Positions 1 to 9,688 of a stretch of DNA of 55,458 nucleotides are shown here, piece after piece (the stretch's first letter is position 1; each line of letters opens with the position of its first letter). This DNA is from Candidatus Lachnoclostridium stercorigallinarum (GTDB lineage: Bacteria > Bacillota > Clostridia > Lachnospirales > Lachnospiraceae): assembly GCA_019116745.1 (NCBI GenBank), contig DXBC01000166.1:1-55458 (forward strand), read 5' to 3'. The translations under genes and the position numbers were made by a program. Below the pieces are notes generated by a model. That model had not been told where the DNA came from, ran no database searches, and saw only the letters and a list, made by a program, of their open reading frames with translations.

Positions 1-130
1 CCAGTGCCAAATGCTTACGTATTTATTACAGCTGCGGAAAAACGGGGAATTGTATGTCCGAAAACCGCGAGCACCAAAAGGGAGAATGTGATAGAATAGA
101 AAAACAGGAGAAATCACAGGAGGTGGTAGT

Positions 131-1675
131 TTGTTTTTGGAAAGCAGAGATGTCTGCTATGAAGCGTTTCGGTCGAAGGACGCCAGATTTGATGGGCGTC
201 TGTTTATCGGCGTCTCCTCCACCGGCGTTTACTGCCGGCCGGTGTGCAGGGCCAGGCTGCCGAAAAAGGAAAACTGCACCTATTTTGCGACGGCTGCGGA
301 GGCGGAGCAGGCGGGATACCGTCCCTGCCTGCTCTGCCGGCCGGAACTTGCGCCTGTCCGGCCGGCGGCGGACACCAGCGGGGATCTGGCTGCCCGGGCG
401 GCCTCTTTTCTGGAAGAAAACTGCGGCAGCGGCCTGAGCATGGAGGAGACGGCGGCCAGACTGGGCTGCACTTCCAGACACCTGCGGCGGGTATTTGAAA
501 AGGAGTATCACGTGACTCCGGTGCAGTATCAGCAGACCTGCCGTCTGCTGCTGGCCAAAAATCTGCTGACCGATACGGATCTTTCCGTGATGAATGTGGC
601 CATGGCTGCCGGCTTTGGAAGCCTGAGGCGGATGAACGAGCTGTTTCAGAAGCAGTACCGCCTGTCTCCCGCGGAGCTTAGGAAAACAGCGGGCAAGGCA
701 GAAAAAACCGCCGGAGACGCAGCGATGGGGCGGGGAGACGCAGCGGCGGAGACCGGAAACACAGCGATGGGGCCCGGAAACGCAGCGGCGAAAACCGGAA
801 GCATAACAGTGGAAATGGGATACCGCCCGCCCTATGCCTGGGACGGCCTGCTGAAATTTCTTGAGGCCAGGGCCATTGCGGGGGTGGAGACGGTAACGGA
901 CGGCCGGTATGCCCGCACGGTCCGGATGAAGGACCGGAACGGGAAGATTCTTCGGGGCTGGATTCAGGTGGAGAATCTGGAAGAGAAGGGCCGGCTGGGC
1001 CTGACCGTCAGCGAGAGCCTTCTTCCGGCGCTTCCCCAGGTGCGTACCCGGGTAAGGCGGATGTTTGACCTGGACTGCGATCCGGAGGTGATTGCCGGCA
1101 GGCTGAAGGTCATGGATGAGCTGCGCCCCGGCCTGTTTGTGCCGGGAGTGCGCATTCCCGGCTGCTTTGACGCTTTTGAGACGTCTGTGAGGATCATCCT
1201 GGGGCAGCAGGTTTCCGTGAAAGCTGCGGGGACTCTGGCGGCCCGTCTGGCCGCACATTACGGCAGTCCTGTGGAGACGGGGCTGGATGGGTTAAACCGC
1301 AGCTTTCCCACGGCGGAGGATTTTCTGGCCATGGGGGATAAGATTCAGGAGAACCTGGGGGTTCTGGGGGTCACATCGGCCCGGTCTGAGAGTATCCGCC
1401 TGCTGGCGGAAGCCCTGGAGAAAGGCGTTCTTCATCTGGATCAGAGCGCGGATCCGGAGGAGGAGATGGAACGGCTGCAAAGCCTGCGGGGAATCGGAAG
1501 CTGGACAGCTCAGAACATAGTCATGAGAACCATGGGATGGCCGGACGCCTTTCTGGAGACGGATGCGGGGATCCGGCACGCCCTGCCGGGCCAGACGCCG
1601 AAGGAGCTGCGGGAGCTGTCCGAACAGTGGCGGCCGTGGCGCAGCTATGCCATGTTTCAGCTTTGGAATACATAA
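131..1675 (+). CDS. Ada-type Cys methyl-acceptor/AraC HTH domain fused to AlkA-like 3-methyladenine DNA glycosylase
   Basis: TTG start after aggaggtgg SD; N-term DARFDGRLFIGVSSTGVYCRPVCRARLPKKENCTYF and YRPCLLCRPE (Ada zinc/methyl-acceptor), AraC HTH, C-term LRGIGSWTAQNIVMR (HhH glycosylase). Confidence 0.9.
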   Translation: MFLESRDVCYEAFRSKDARFDGRLFIGVSSTGVYCRPVCRARLPKKENCTYFATAAEAEQAGYRPCLLCRPELAPVRPAADTSGDLAARAASFLEENCGSGLSMEETAARLGCTSRHLRRVFEKEYHVTPVQYQQTCRLLLAKNLLTDTDLSVMNVAMAAGFGSLRRMNELFQKQYRLSPAELRKTAGKAEKTAGDAAMGRGDAAAETGNTAMGPGNAAAKTGSITVEMGYRPPYAWDGLLKFLEARAIAGVETVTDGRYARTVRMKDRNGKILRGWIQVENLEEKGRLGLTVSESLLPALPQVRTRVRRMFDLDCDPEVIAGRLKVMDELRPGLFVPGVRIPGCFDAFETSVRIILGQQVSVKAAGTLAARLAAHYGSPVETGLDGLNRSFPTAEDFLAMGDKIQENLGVLGVTSARSESIRLLAEALEKGVLHLDQSADPEEEMERLQSLRGIGSWTAQNIVMRTMGWPDAFLETDAGIRHALPGQTPKELRELSEQWRPWRSYAMFQLWNT

Positions 1676-1689
1676 CAGGAGGAAGAAAG

Positions 1690-2229
1690 ATGTGCGGATA
1701 TACGATTTATGAATCTCCCCTGGGACGGCTTACGCTGGCCAGTGACGGAGAAAACCTGACGGGGCTCTGGATGGAAGGGCAGAAATATTTTGGAAGCACC
1801 ATGCCGGAGACGGCAAGAGAACAGGGAGACCTTCCGGTGCTGGAAGAGACCGGACGGTGGCTGAACCGGTATTTTGCAGGGAAGAGGCCGGAGCCTTCAG
1901 AGCTTCCCCTGAAACCGGAGGGAAGTGCATTCCGCCAGGTGATCTGGAAGCTGCTGTGTCAGATCCCCTACGGGGAAGTGACTACCTACGGCGCCCTTGC
2001 AAAACAGGCGGCCGCCTGGATGGGCAGACCGTCCATGTCCGGGCAGGCAGTAGGAGGGGCCGTGGGCCACAATCCCATATCCATTATCATTCCCTGCCAC
2101 CGGGTGGTGGGGACGGGAGGAAGTCTGACCGGGTATGCAGGGGGGATAGAGAAAAAGATCCGCCTGCTGGAGCTGGAAGGCGTGGACGTATCCGGCCTCT
2201 TTATACCGAAAAAAGGGACGGCTCTGTAG
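1690..2229 (+). CDS. ogt: methylated-DNA--protein-cysteine S-methyltransferase
   Basis: IIPCHRVVGTGGSLTGYAGG active site; aggaggaaga SD; ATG at 1690 inside the longer ORF. Confidence 0.92.
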   Translation: MCGYTIYESPLGRLTLASDGENLTGLWMEGQKYFGSTMPETAREQGDLPVLEETGRWLNRYFAGKRPEPSELPLKPEGSAFRQVIWKLLCQIPYGEVTTYGALAKQAAAWMGRPSMSGQAVGGAVGHNPISIIIPCHRVVGTGGSLTGYAGGIEKKIRLLELEGVDVSGLFIPKKGTAL

Positions 2230-2249
2230 GGAAAATCAGGAAAAAACTT

Positions 2250-2374
2250 TTCGACATAAGCTCTCCGGGCCCCTTCATAGGTGTTGTGTCGAATTTTCGT
2301 TTAAAATGCAGATATTGTGCGTAGTCGAAAATCGGATAATTGAGAGAATGCAAAAGATGACGAATTCTGTCGAA
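2250..2374. promoter_or_regulatory. cluster of five Spo0A-box-like heptamers
   Basis: TTCGACA (2250-2256), TGTCGAA (2287-2293), AGTCGAA (2323-2329), TGACGAA (2358-2364), TGTCGAA (2368-2374), all matching or one base from TGNCGAA. Confidence 0.55.
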
Positions 2375-2461
2375 CTATGCGGCGGATTTTACTTTGCAAA
2401 AATTTGGAAACGTCTTATATTGTTATTGCGATATCAATGAGCGAAGGGGGAGGCTCCTGAC

Positions 2462-2620
2462 ATGAGTGAGACAGATACCATAGTTTTGCTGAAGCAGGAA
2501 AATGAGAGACTGAAAAGGGAGAATGAAATGCTGATGGAGACCGTGAGGCAGATCAGAAAGACTGCCAATCGTCTGATTGACCGGTATGTGGTGGGCAGTA
2601 TGGAGAAAAGGAGACAGTGA
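2462..2620 (+). CDS. 52-aa putative coiled-coil microprotein
   Basis: ATG after ggggaggctcctgac SD; MSETDTIVLLKQENERLKRENEMLMETVRQIRKTANRLIDRYVVGSMEKRRQ; followed by a terminator; below the ORF-track cutoff. Confidence 0.7.
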   Translation: MSETDTIVLLKQENERLKRENEMLMETVRQIRKTANRLIDRYVVGSMEKRRQ

Positions 2621-2652
2621 AGACAGGGTACAATCCCATCCGGCGTGCAATA

Positions 2653-2694
2653 GGAAAAAGCGGCTCTCGCGCGTGGAGAACCGCTTTTTTTCTG
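2653..2694 (+). terminator. intrinsic terminator
   Basis: aaagcggctctc gcgcgtg gagaaccgcttttttt hairpin plus T-tract. Confidence 0.85.
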
Positions 2695-2754
2695 CCGGCA
2701 GATCTGCGGCAGTGTCAGGAACGGATGAAATATCTTTTGTATGAGATCCGGTGA

Positions 2755-4068
2755 TTACTCCTGGATGATGCCCTGAGTATCTACCGTCCAGACCTTGTCG
2801 TTTAAGTCCTCGTAGTCCTTGAATCCTTTGCCCAGATCCGGATTCTTTTTGGACTGGGAGGAAGAGGATGCCTTCTGAATCTGTCCGCTGGTGTTTACCA
2901 GATACCGGCTGCCCTGGAAGGTCACAGGGGCCAGGCGCAGGTCGGCATCAGCCTGCAGACGCAGACCGCCGTCGTAGATCACGTTGTCGCGGATTCCGGT
3001 GTAGCCCATGCCCTTGTTGGAGCCGTCGGTGCTGAAGTACCACACCTGGTTCTCCCCTAAATCCTCATCGTAGATGGTCTGGCGTCCCACTCTCATGACA
3101 CCGTCCTCGCCGAAGTAATAGGTGCCGGTGGAGCCGTCCTCTCTGGTTACGGTCTGAAGGCCGGTCTGCATCTCACCTCTGGTGTTGAATCCGTATTTTT
3201 TTGAATTTACGGAAAATACCTGGATGCCGGTCTCAGCGCAGTAAGGCGCTCCGTTTTTAAAATAGAAGGAGAACTCTTCATCTTCTCCGGCCACACCGTC
3301 TACTCCTACGATGGTGAGCCAGCCGGAAGCTCTCTTGCCGTCTTCGCCGTAATACTGATAGCCGGCGGCGCTGTCCTCTCTGGCAGCTTCCTTGTCAGTC
3401 AGAACCCAGCCGGTCTGCATACGGCCGTCCACAAAGGTGTAGTAGGCATTGTCGATTTTTTTATCGACTTCGTCCACCAGCATTTTTCCGGACTTGTCAA
3501 AATAGAACCAGGAAGACTCGCGGTCCAGGCTCTCGTCTGTCTCCTCCAGCAGGAACCAGCCGTACTTGCGGGCTCCGTCTTCGCCGAAGTAGTAGGTGCC
3601 CTCGCCTACCTCCTGCAGGCCGGTGAGCATGTGGCCTTCGCCGTCGAAGTAGTACCACTGGCCGTCAATGGACATCCACTTGTCCGTCACCATTTTTCCG
3701 TTCTTTCCGTAATAGAACCAGTAGTTCATGGGAGCGTCGTCAAACCATTCCTCGTTGTCGACGGAAAGCCAGGTGTTTGAAACTCTCTTTCCGGTCTCGT
3801 CCACGTAGTACTCGTCAATCTGCCGGCTGACAGCCACGCTGCCGTCCTCGCTTAAATAGTACCAGTCATTCCCCTGCTTCTTCCAGGAGTCTGTCAGCAT
3901 ATATCCTTCTGAATCGTAATATTTCCATTCTCCGGCGGATTCTTCCACCCAACCGGTTTTCTCCTGAGCGTAAACGGTGTCAGCCATACCCGTACCGAAC
4001 ATGGGAGCCGCGAAAGCCATCATTGCAGCGGTGGATAATACAGCTAAGAATCTTGTTTCTTTTTTCAT
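2755..4068 (-). CDS. secreted cell-wall-binding repeat protein
   Basis: signal peptide MKKETRFLAVLSTAAMMAFAAP; many GWxxxxGxWYYxxxxGxM repeats (CW_binding/choline-binding type). Confidence 0.85.
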   Translation of the reverse strand: MKKETRFLAVLSTAAMMAFAAPMFGTGMADTVYAQEKTGWVEESAGEWKYYDSEGYMLTDSWKKQGNDWYYLSEDGSVAVSRQIDEYYVDETGKRVSNTWLSVDNEEWFDDAPMNYWFYYGKNGKMVTDKWMSIDGQWYYFDGEGHMLTGLQEVGEGTYYFGEDGARKYGWFLLEETDESLDRESSWFYFDKSGKMLVDEVDKKIDNAYYTFVDGRMQTGWVLTDKEAAREDSAAGYQYYGEDGKRASGWLTIVGVDGVAGEDEEFSFYFKNGAPYCAETGIQVFSVNSKKYGFNTRGEMQTGLQTVTREDGSTGTYYFGEDGVMRVGRQTIYDEDLGENQVWYFSTDGSNKGMGYTGIRDNVIYDGGLRLQADADLRLAPVTFQGSRYLVNTSGQIQKASSSSQSKKNPDLGKGFKDYEDLNDKVWTVDTQGIIQE

Positions 4069-4342
4069 AATAGATACTCTCCTTTTTTGCTTGAAAGTGC
4101 TGGCCGTAAGACCGTTTCTTGCTTACGTGGCTTATTATATATAACCGGTCAGTTGAAATCCATATGTGGTTCCTGCCAGAACTGGGAGGATGTGGCGTAT
4201 ACCCGGGAGGGGTTGGGGAGAGCCTGTTTTCGGGGGAGAACGACGGAAAGAAATAAGAAAAAATTCATAGGTTTCCCAATGGAAGTATGATATAATCCAT
4301 TTCAGATAACAGAAATAAAGAACAAGAAGGAGAAGCTGCCGT

Positions 4343-6265
4343 ATGAAAATGAAGGTTTCCAACTATATTGCGCAGAAACTGGTGGAGGAAGGGATCAGCC
4401 AGGTCTTTTCCGTGACCGGAGGAGGCGCCATGCACTTAAATGACGCCCTGGGACATCAGGAGGGGCTGACCTGTATGTACAACCATCATGAGCAGGCCTG
4501 CGCCATTGCGGCGGAGAGCTATGCCAGGATCCATGGAAAGATGGCGGCGGTCTGCGTGACCACCGGCCCCGGAGGCACCAACGCCATTACGGGAGTGGTG
4601 GGAGGATGGCTGGATTCCATCCCCATGTTTGTGCTGTCCGGACAGGTGCGCTACGATACCACAGCCCGCTGGTCCGGCGTGGGCATCCGAGCCATGGGCG
4701 ACCAGGAGTTTGACATTACAAAATCCATCGACTGCATGACAAAATACAGCGAGATGGTCATCGATCCCATGCGGATCCGCTTCTGCGTGGAAAAAGCCCT
4801 ATACCTGTCGGATTCGGGAAGAAAAGGACCTACCTGGCTGGACATCCCGCTGGATATTCAGGGGGCTTATGTGGAGACGGACGATCTGATCGGCTTCGAC
4901 CCGGCGGACTATGAAGCCGGCGGCACCGGCTGGGCGGCAAAGTCTCCGGCGGAGATTCCGGAAGATACAGCGGGAAGGGGAGAAAAACGCCAGGTGCTGC
5001 CGCCGAAGGCGACGGAGGAGACAGCCAGAGTCATCATTGAGAAGATCCGCGAGAGCAGACGTCCGGTATTCAACGTGGGCAACGGCGTGCGGCTGGCGGG
5101 AGCCCATGAGGTATTTCTGCGGGTGGCGGAAAAACTGGGCATCCCGGTGGTCACCGGCTGGAACAGCACCGACGCGGTCTGGGACGACCATCCCCTGTAT
5201 GTGGGACGGGCCGGGGGCTTCGGCGACCGTCCGGGAAACTTTGCGGTGCAGAACAGTGATCTGGTATTTTCCGTGGGCAGCCGTTTAAGCATCCGCCAGG
5301 TGGGCTACAACTATGAGACCTGGGCCAGAGCCGCTTACGTGATTGTCAATGACATTGATAAAGAGGAGTTAAAGAAGCCCAGCGTCCACAGCGATATGAG
5401 AGTCTGGGCGGACGCGAAGGACCTGTTGGAGACCATGGAGCGGGTTCTGGACCGGGAAGCCTCCCTGCCGGTATTTCAGGGCGGCGAGGGCAAAAACGGC
5501 ATGACCTGGCAGGAGAACTGTCAGATGTGGAAGAAAAAATATCCGGTGGTGCTTCCCAGACATTATGAGGGAGGGGCGGAGAAGGAGGCCAACGTCTACG
5601 CCTTTATCAAGGAGCTGAGCCGTCGTCTGCCCGAGGGACGGATCACCGTGGTGGGCAACGGCTCCGCCTGCGTGGTAGGCGGACATGCCTATGTGATCAA
5701 GAAAGGACAGCGGTTTATCACCAACTCCGCCATCGCTTCCATGGGATATGACCTTCCGGCGGCCATCGGAGCCTGCGTGGCGGCGGACCGGGAAGAATTG
5801 ATCATGGTGTCCGGTGACGGCAGCATGCAGATGAACCTGCAGGAGCTGCAGACCATCATCCATCATCGTCTTCCTATTAAAATGTTCATCATCAACAACG
5901 GCGGCTATCATTCCATCCGCCAGACCCAGAAGAACTTCTTCGGAGAGCCTCTGGTGGGCGTGGGCGTGGACAGCCGCGACTTAAGCTTCCCCAGCATGGA
6001 AAAGCTGGCCTGGGCTTACGGCTACCCCTACACCGCCATCCGCAACAATACGGAGATGGAGCAGGTGCTGGATCAGACCCTGGCCATGGACGGGCCGGTG
6101 ATCTGTGAGATTTTTGTGACGGTGGATCAGCCCTTTGAGCCGAAATCCGCGTCCAAGCGTCTTCCGGACGGTTCCATCGTCTCTGCGCCCCTGGAGGATC
6201 TGGCTCCCTTCCTGCCGGATGAGGAGATGGATGAGATCATGATCATTCCCAGAATCAAAGGGTGA
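4343..6265 (+). CDS. thiamine pyrophosphate-dependent enzyme (acetolactate synthase large subunit-like)
   Basis: FSVTGGGAMHLNDAL, ENHEQ-like MYNHHEQACAIAAE, VSGDGSMQMNLQEL...IINNGGYHS TPP-binding motif. Confidence 0.88.
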   Translation: MKMKVSNYIAQKLVEEGISQVFSVTGGGAMHLNDALGHQEGLTCMYNHHEQACAIAAESYARIHGKMAAVCVTTGPGGTNAITGVVGGWLDSIPMFVLSGQVRYDTTARWSGVGIRAMGDQEFDITKSIDCMTKYSEMVIDPMRIRFCVEKALYLSDSGRKGPTWLDIPLDIQGAYVETDDLIGFDPADYEAGGTGWAAKSPAEIPEDTAGRGEKRQVLPPKATEETARVIIEKIRESRRPVFNVGNGVRLAGAHEVFLRVAEKLGIPVVTGWNSTDAVWDDHPLYVGRAGGFGDRPGNFAVQNSDLVFSVGSRLSIRQVGYNYETWARAAYVIVNDIDKEELKKPSVHSDMRVWADAKDLLETMERVLDREASLPVFQGGEGKNGMTWQENCQMWKKKYPVVLPRHYEGGAEKEANVYAFIKELSRRLPEGRITVVGNGSACVVGGHAYVIKKGQRFITNSAIASMGYDLPAAIGACVAADREELIMVSGDGSMQMNLQELQTIIHHRLPIKMFIINNGGYHSIRQTQKNFFGEPLVGVGVDSRDLSFPSMEKLAWAYGYPYTAIRNNTEMEQVLDQTLAMDGPVICEIFVTVDQPFEPKSASKRLPDGSIVSAPLEDLAPFLPDEEMDEIMIIPRIKG

Positions 6266-6269
6266 CGCC

Positions 6270-7205
6270 ATGGATGTGATTATCACAGGAGGAACCAGCT
6301 TTATCGGCCTTGCGGTGACGGAAACGCTGCTGAAACGGGGATGCCGGGTGTGGACTGCGGTCCGCCCCGGCTCTTCCAACCGGAAAAAGCTGCCGGACCA
6401 TGAGAATCTGAAAATAGTGGATCTGAACCTGGAAGAGATAGAGAGACTGCCGGAGGCAGCGCGTGCGGCCGGTCTGCCGGAAGGAAGCAGGCCGGTCTTT
6501 CTTCACATGGCCTGGGACGGAGTGGGAAGCGCCGGACGCAGCGACCGGGCGGTGCAGGAAAAGAATATCCGGTGTTCGCTCATGGCGGTGAAAGCGGCTG
6601 CGGCGCTGGGCTGCGGCCGTTTTGTGTTCTCCGGCTCTCAGGCGGAGTACGGCATCTGCAGAGAGACCACAGCGGAGGATCATCCCTGCAGTCCGGTGTC
6701 GGAGTATGGAAAGGCAAAGCTGGAATTTGGAAAACAGGCCGGAGCGCTGTGCCGGGAGCTGTCCATGAAATATATTCACACCAGGATTTTCAGCGTGTAT
6801 GGCCCGGGAGATCATCCCTGGTCCCTGGTAAACAGCTGCCTGAAGACATTTTCCTCCGGAGGCCATATGGAACTGGGAGAGTGTACTCAGAAGTGGAACT
6901 TTTTATATATAGAAGACATGGCGGAGGTTATGACGGTCCTGCTGGAGAGGGAGGACCTTCCCGGCGGCATCTACAATGTGGCCGGTGAGGATACCAGGGT
7001 TCTGCGGGAGTTTGTGGAGGAGATGCACCGGTGCTGCGGCGGAAAGGGGACTTATACCTACGGGAAACGTCCGCCCAACGCGGAAGGTCCGGCTTCTCTC
7101 CTGCCGGATATGGGAAAAATTGAGGAGCTGACGGGATGGAGGCCGAAGGTGCCTTTCCGGGAGGGGATCCGGAGGACTCTGGAGTCTGTGAAAGAGAGGG
7201 GATAA
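6270..7205 (+). CDS. NAD-dependent epimerase/dehydratase (extended SDR)
   Basis: VIITGGTSFIGLAVTETLLKRG Rossmann start; FSGSQAEYG; YGKAKLEFG. Confidence 0.9.
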   Translation: MDVIITGGTSFIGLAVTETLLKRGCRVWTAVRPGSSNRKKLPDHENLKIVDLNLEEIERLPEAARAAGLPEGSRPVFLHMAWDGVGSAGRSDRAVQEKNIRCSLMAVKAAAALGCGRFVFSGSQAEYGICRETTAEDHPCSPVSEYGKAKLEFGKQAGALCRELSMKYIHTRIFSVYGPGDHPWSLVNSCLKTFSSGGHMELGECTQKWNFLYIEDMAEVMTVLLEREDLPGGIYNVAGEDTRVLREFVEEMHRCCGGKGTYTYGKRPPNAEGPASLLPDMGKIEELTGWRPKVPFREGIRRTLESVKERG

Positions 7206-7210
7206 GAAGG

Positions 7211-7360
7211 ATGCATGGAATTGGCATGGGAATTGGAATGTTATTAGGGCTGGCCATATGGCTGATCGGTGTTCTGATTGTGGCGGCAGTGGCTTATTTT
7301 GTGATCAAAAAAGCAATGAAGGACGCCCTGACCGAGTGGGACCGGGAGAGAGGAAGATAG
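7211..7360 (+). CDS. small single-TM protein (49 aa)
   Basis: ATG with aagaagg SD; MHGIGMGIGMLLGLAIWLIGVLIVAAVAYFVIKKAMKDALTEWDRERGR; sits tightly between cluster genes. Confidence 0.65.
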   Translation: MHGIGMGIGMLLGLAIWLIGVLIVAAVAYFVIKKAMKDALTEWDRERGR

Positions 7361-7361
7361 T

Positions 7362-8345
7362 ATGGAAGAGAGTTGGGAGACAGAGGTTCCTTTTTGGACG
7401 GATCCTGTTCGTCCTGCCTGCCTGGAAGAATACCAGCGGGTTATGGATTTCTATGACCGTCTGACAGACGGGATGGAAGGGGCGCAGTATCACCCGGGAT
7501 GGGAGAAAGGCGTGTACCCGGATCCGGAGTTTATCCGGGAATCCATAAAAAAAGGCGAGCTGTTTGTCCTGGAAGGGGACGGAAAGATTGCCGGAGCCAT
7601 GGTGATGAACCATCAGGGAACGGAAGGTTATGACCGGGCCGGCTGGAAGGTCCTGGCGCTGCCGGAGGAGACGGCGGTGCTCCACGCTCTGGGGGTACTG
7701 CCGGAGTACCAGGGCCGGGGACTGGCAAAACGGCTGGTGAGAGCTGCCGTGCGGATGGCGGTGGAAAATGGCTGCCGGGCTGTCCGGCTGGATGTACTGG
7801 AAGGCAACCTGCCGGCGAAACGGCTGTATGAGAGCACAGGCTTTCAGTATATTGAGCGGATGGAGCTCTTTTACGAGGACACGGGACTGGCCGGATTCTG
7901 GCTGTATGAGCTGGAACTGGGGAAGGTCCGCCCGGCGGAGGCAAAGGACCGGGAGGCGGTATACCGTCTCATGTGCCAGCTGGAAAATCAGGAGCTGCCA
8001 AAAGAGGGCTTTGACAGAATCTATGGAGAAATCCTGGAAGACGGACATTTCCGCAGCCTGGTCTATGACCGGGGCGGCCGGACGGAAGGCTTTGTGAATC
8101 TGCGGATGGAAGGACAGCTTCATCACGGCGGCCCGGTGGCGGAGATTCTGGAGCTGGTGGTGGGGGACGGCCTGCGTGGACAGGGGATCGGAGAGATCCT
8201 GTTTCATGAGGCATGCCGCCTGGCCGGGGAGGCTGGCTGTATGTGTCTGGATCTGACCAGCGGCAGGCAGCGCACCGGCGCCCACCGGTTTTACGAGCGC
8301 CAGGGAATGAAGAAAAGCCATTTCAAATTTACCATGGAACTGTGA
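7362..8345 (+). CDS. tandem GNAT-domain N-acetyltransferase
   Basis: two GNAT motifs: ALGVLPEYQGRGLAKRLV and ELVVGDGLRGQGIGEILFHEA. Confidence 0.88.
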   Translation: MEESWETEVPFWTDPVRPACLEEYQRVMDFYDRLTDGMEGAQYHPGWEKGVYPDPEFIRESIKKGELFVLEGDGKIAGAMVMNHQGTEGYDRAGWKVLALPEETAVLHALGVLPEYQGRGLAKRLVRAAVRMAVENGCRAVRLDVLEGNLPAKRLYESTGFQYIERMELFYEDTGLAGFWLYELELGKVRPAEAKDREAVYRLMCQLENQELPKEGFDRIYGEILEDGHFRSLVYDRGGRTEGFVNLRMEGQLHHGGPVAEILELVVGDGLRGQGIGEILFHEACRLAGEAGCMCLDLTSGRQRTGAHRFYERQGMKKSHFKFTMEL

Positions 8346-8449
8346 ATTCCAAAGTTTTTTGTTCCATAAGGTTGAGAAAAACGAAAAGATTATATATACT
8401 GGACAGTGCGAAAAACAGCTTCAGGGCTGACAAGGAGGAAACCTGATTT

Positions 8450-9649
8450 ATGAGCAAGTGTATTGCCTGCGGCCAAAAATTGCCGGAAGAGCCGCTGATG
8501 ACTCTGGATAACATGCCGGCGTCCGCCCAGAATATTCCGGACAGGGATGAGGTGAAGGAGGACCACGGGATCACATTGAATCTCTGCCAGTGCCCGGACT
8601 GCGGCCTGGTACAGTTTGACTGTGAGCCGGTGGACTATTACCGGGACGTGATCCGGGCCGGCGGATTCTCCACCACCATGGTGAATCTTCGCAGAAGGCA
8701 GTACCGCCATCTCATAGAGACCTATCATCTGAAAGGAAAGAAATTTCTGGAGGCAGGCTGCGGCCGTGGAGAGTTTCTCTCGGTGCTGCGGGAATTCCCG
8801 GTGGAGGTCCACGGCATAGAGCACCGGAAGGATCTGGTGGAGACGGCTGTAAAGGACGGCCTGGACGTGAAGGAGGGATTTACGGAGACAGAAGACACCC
8901 TTATACCGGGCGGCCCCTACGACGTATTCCTCTCCTTTAATTTCCTGGAACATCAGCCGGAGCCGGGAGTGATGCTGCGGTGCATCCGAAACAACCTGAC
9001 GGCCGGAGGAATGGGCCTGATCACCGTGCCCAGCCTGGAGTATATTCTTCAGTACGACGGCTACTATGAGCTGATTCGGGACCACATCGCCTACTACACC
9101 TTTGAGACTCTTCGGAATCTTCTGGAATCCTGCGGATTTGAGGTGCTGGAGGAGGAGATGATAAACCGGGACACCCTGTCGGTGATCGTGAGAAAGACGG
9201 AGGACGGGGCGCCGGGAGCGGAGAGCGGAACCGGGATGCCGGGAGCAGAGAGCGGAACGGCCCCTGCGAAGGTGGACGTCTCCGGTCTGACTGCCAGCCG
9301 CCGCTATATCGACGACGAGGTGAACCGGCTGGTGGACCGCCTTCACGGGGAAGGAAAGGCCCTGGCTATCTGGGGGGCCAGCCACCAGGGATTTACTCTG
9401 GCGGCCACCACCCGGCTGGGGGACAAGGTGAGCTACATCATAGATTCCGCCCCCTTTAAGCAGGGAAGATTTGCCCCTACCTCCCATCTGCCCATTGTGG
9501 CGCCGGATCACTTCTTCCAGGAACCGGTGGGCGCCATTCTCATTGTGGCCCCCGGCTATACGGAGGAGATTGCCGGGATTATCCGGGAAAAATTTGGAAG
9601 CTCTGTGGAAATTCTGGCATTGAAGACGGATCACCTGGAGACACTTTAA
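8450..9649 (+). CDS. class I SAM methyltransferase, sugar C-methyltransferase-like, N-terminal zinc-binding motif
   Basis: CIACGQKLPEEPLMTLDNMPASAQN...CQCPDCGLVQ; FLEAGCGRGEFL SAM motif; IWGASHQGFTLAA C-terminal domain. Confidence 0.82.
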   Translation: MSKCIACGQKLPEEPLMTLDNMPASAQNIPDRDEVKEDHGITLNLCQCPDCGLVQFDCEPVDYYRDVIRAGGFSTTMVNLRRRQYRHLIETYHLKGKKFLEAGCGRGEFLSVLREFPVEVHGIEHRKDLVETAVKDGLDVKEGFTETEDTLIPGGPYDVFLSFNFLEHQPEPGVMLRCIRNNLTAGGMGLITVPSLEYILQYDGYYELIRDHIAYYTFETLRNLLESCGFEVLEEEMINRDTLSVIVRKTEDGAPGAESGTGMPGAESGTAPAKVDVSGLTASRRYIDDEVNRLVDRLHGEGKALAIWGASHQGFTLAATTRLGDKVSYIIDSAPFKQGRFAPTSHLPIVAPDHFFQEPVGAILIVAPGYTEEIAGIIREKFGSSVEILALKTDHLETL

Positions 9650-9688
9650 GAAAAGGCGGCAGGAAGCTGCCGGGGAGGAGATGGACGG

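Noticed and set aside
1-1258. 410-aa minus-strand ORF opposite the ada-alkA gene
   Set aside because: Contains repetitive RCVSG segments that are simply the reverse of the linker repeat; no domain support
8390-9634. 414-aa minus-strand ORF opposite the methyltransferase gene
   Set aside because: Shadow ORF; no recognisable domains and the sense gene is well supported
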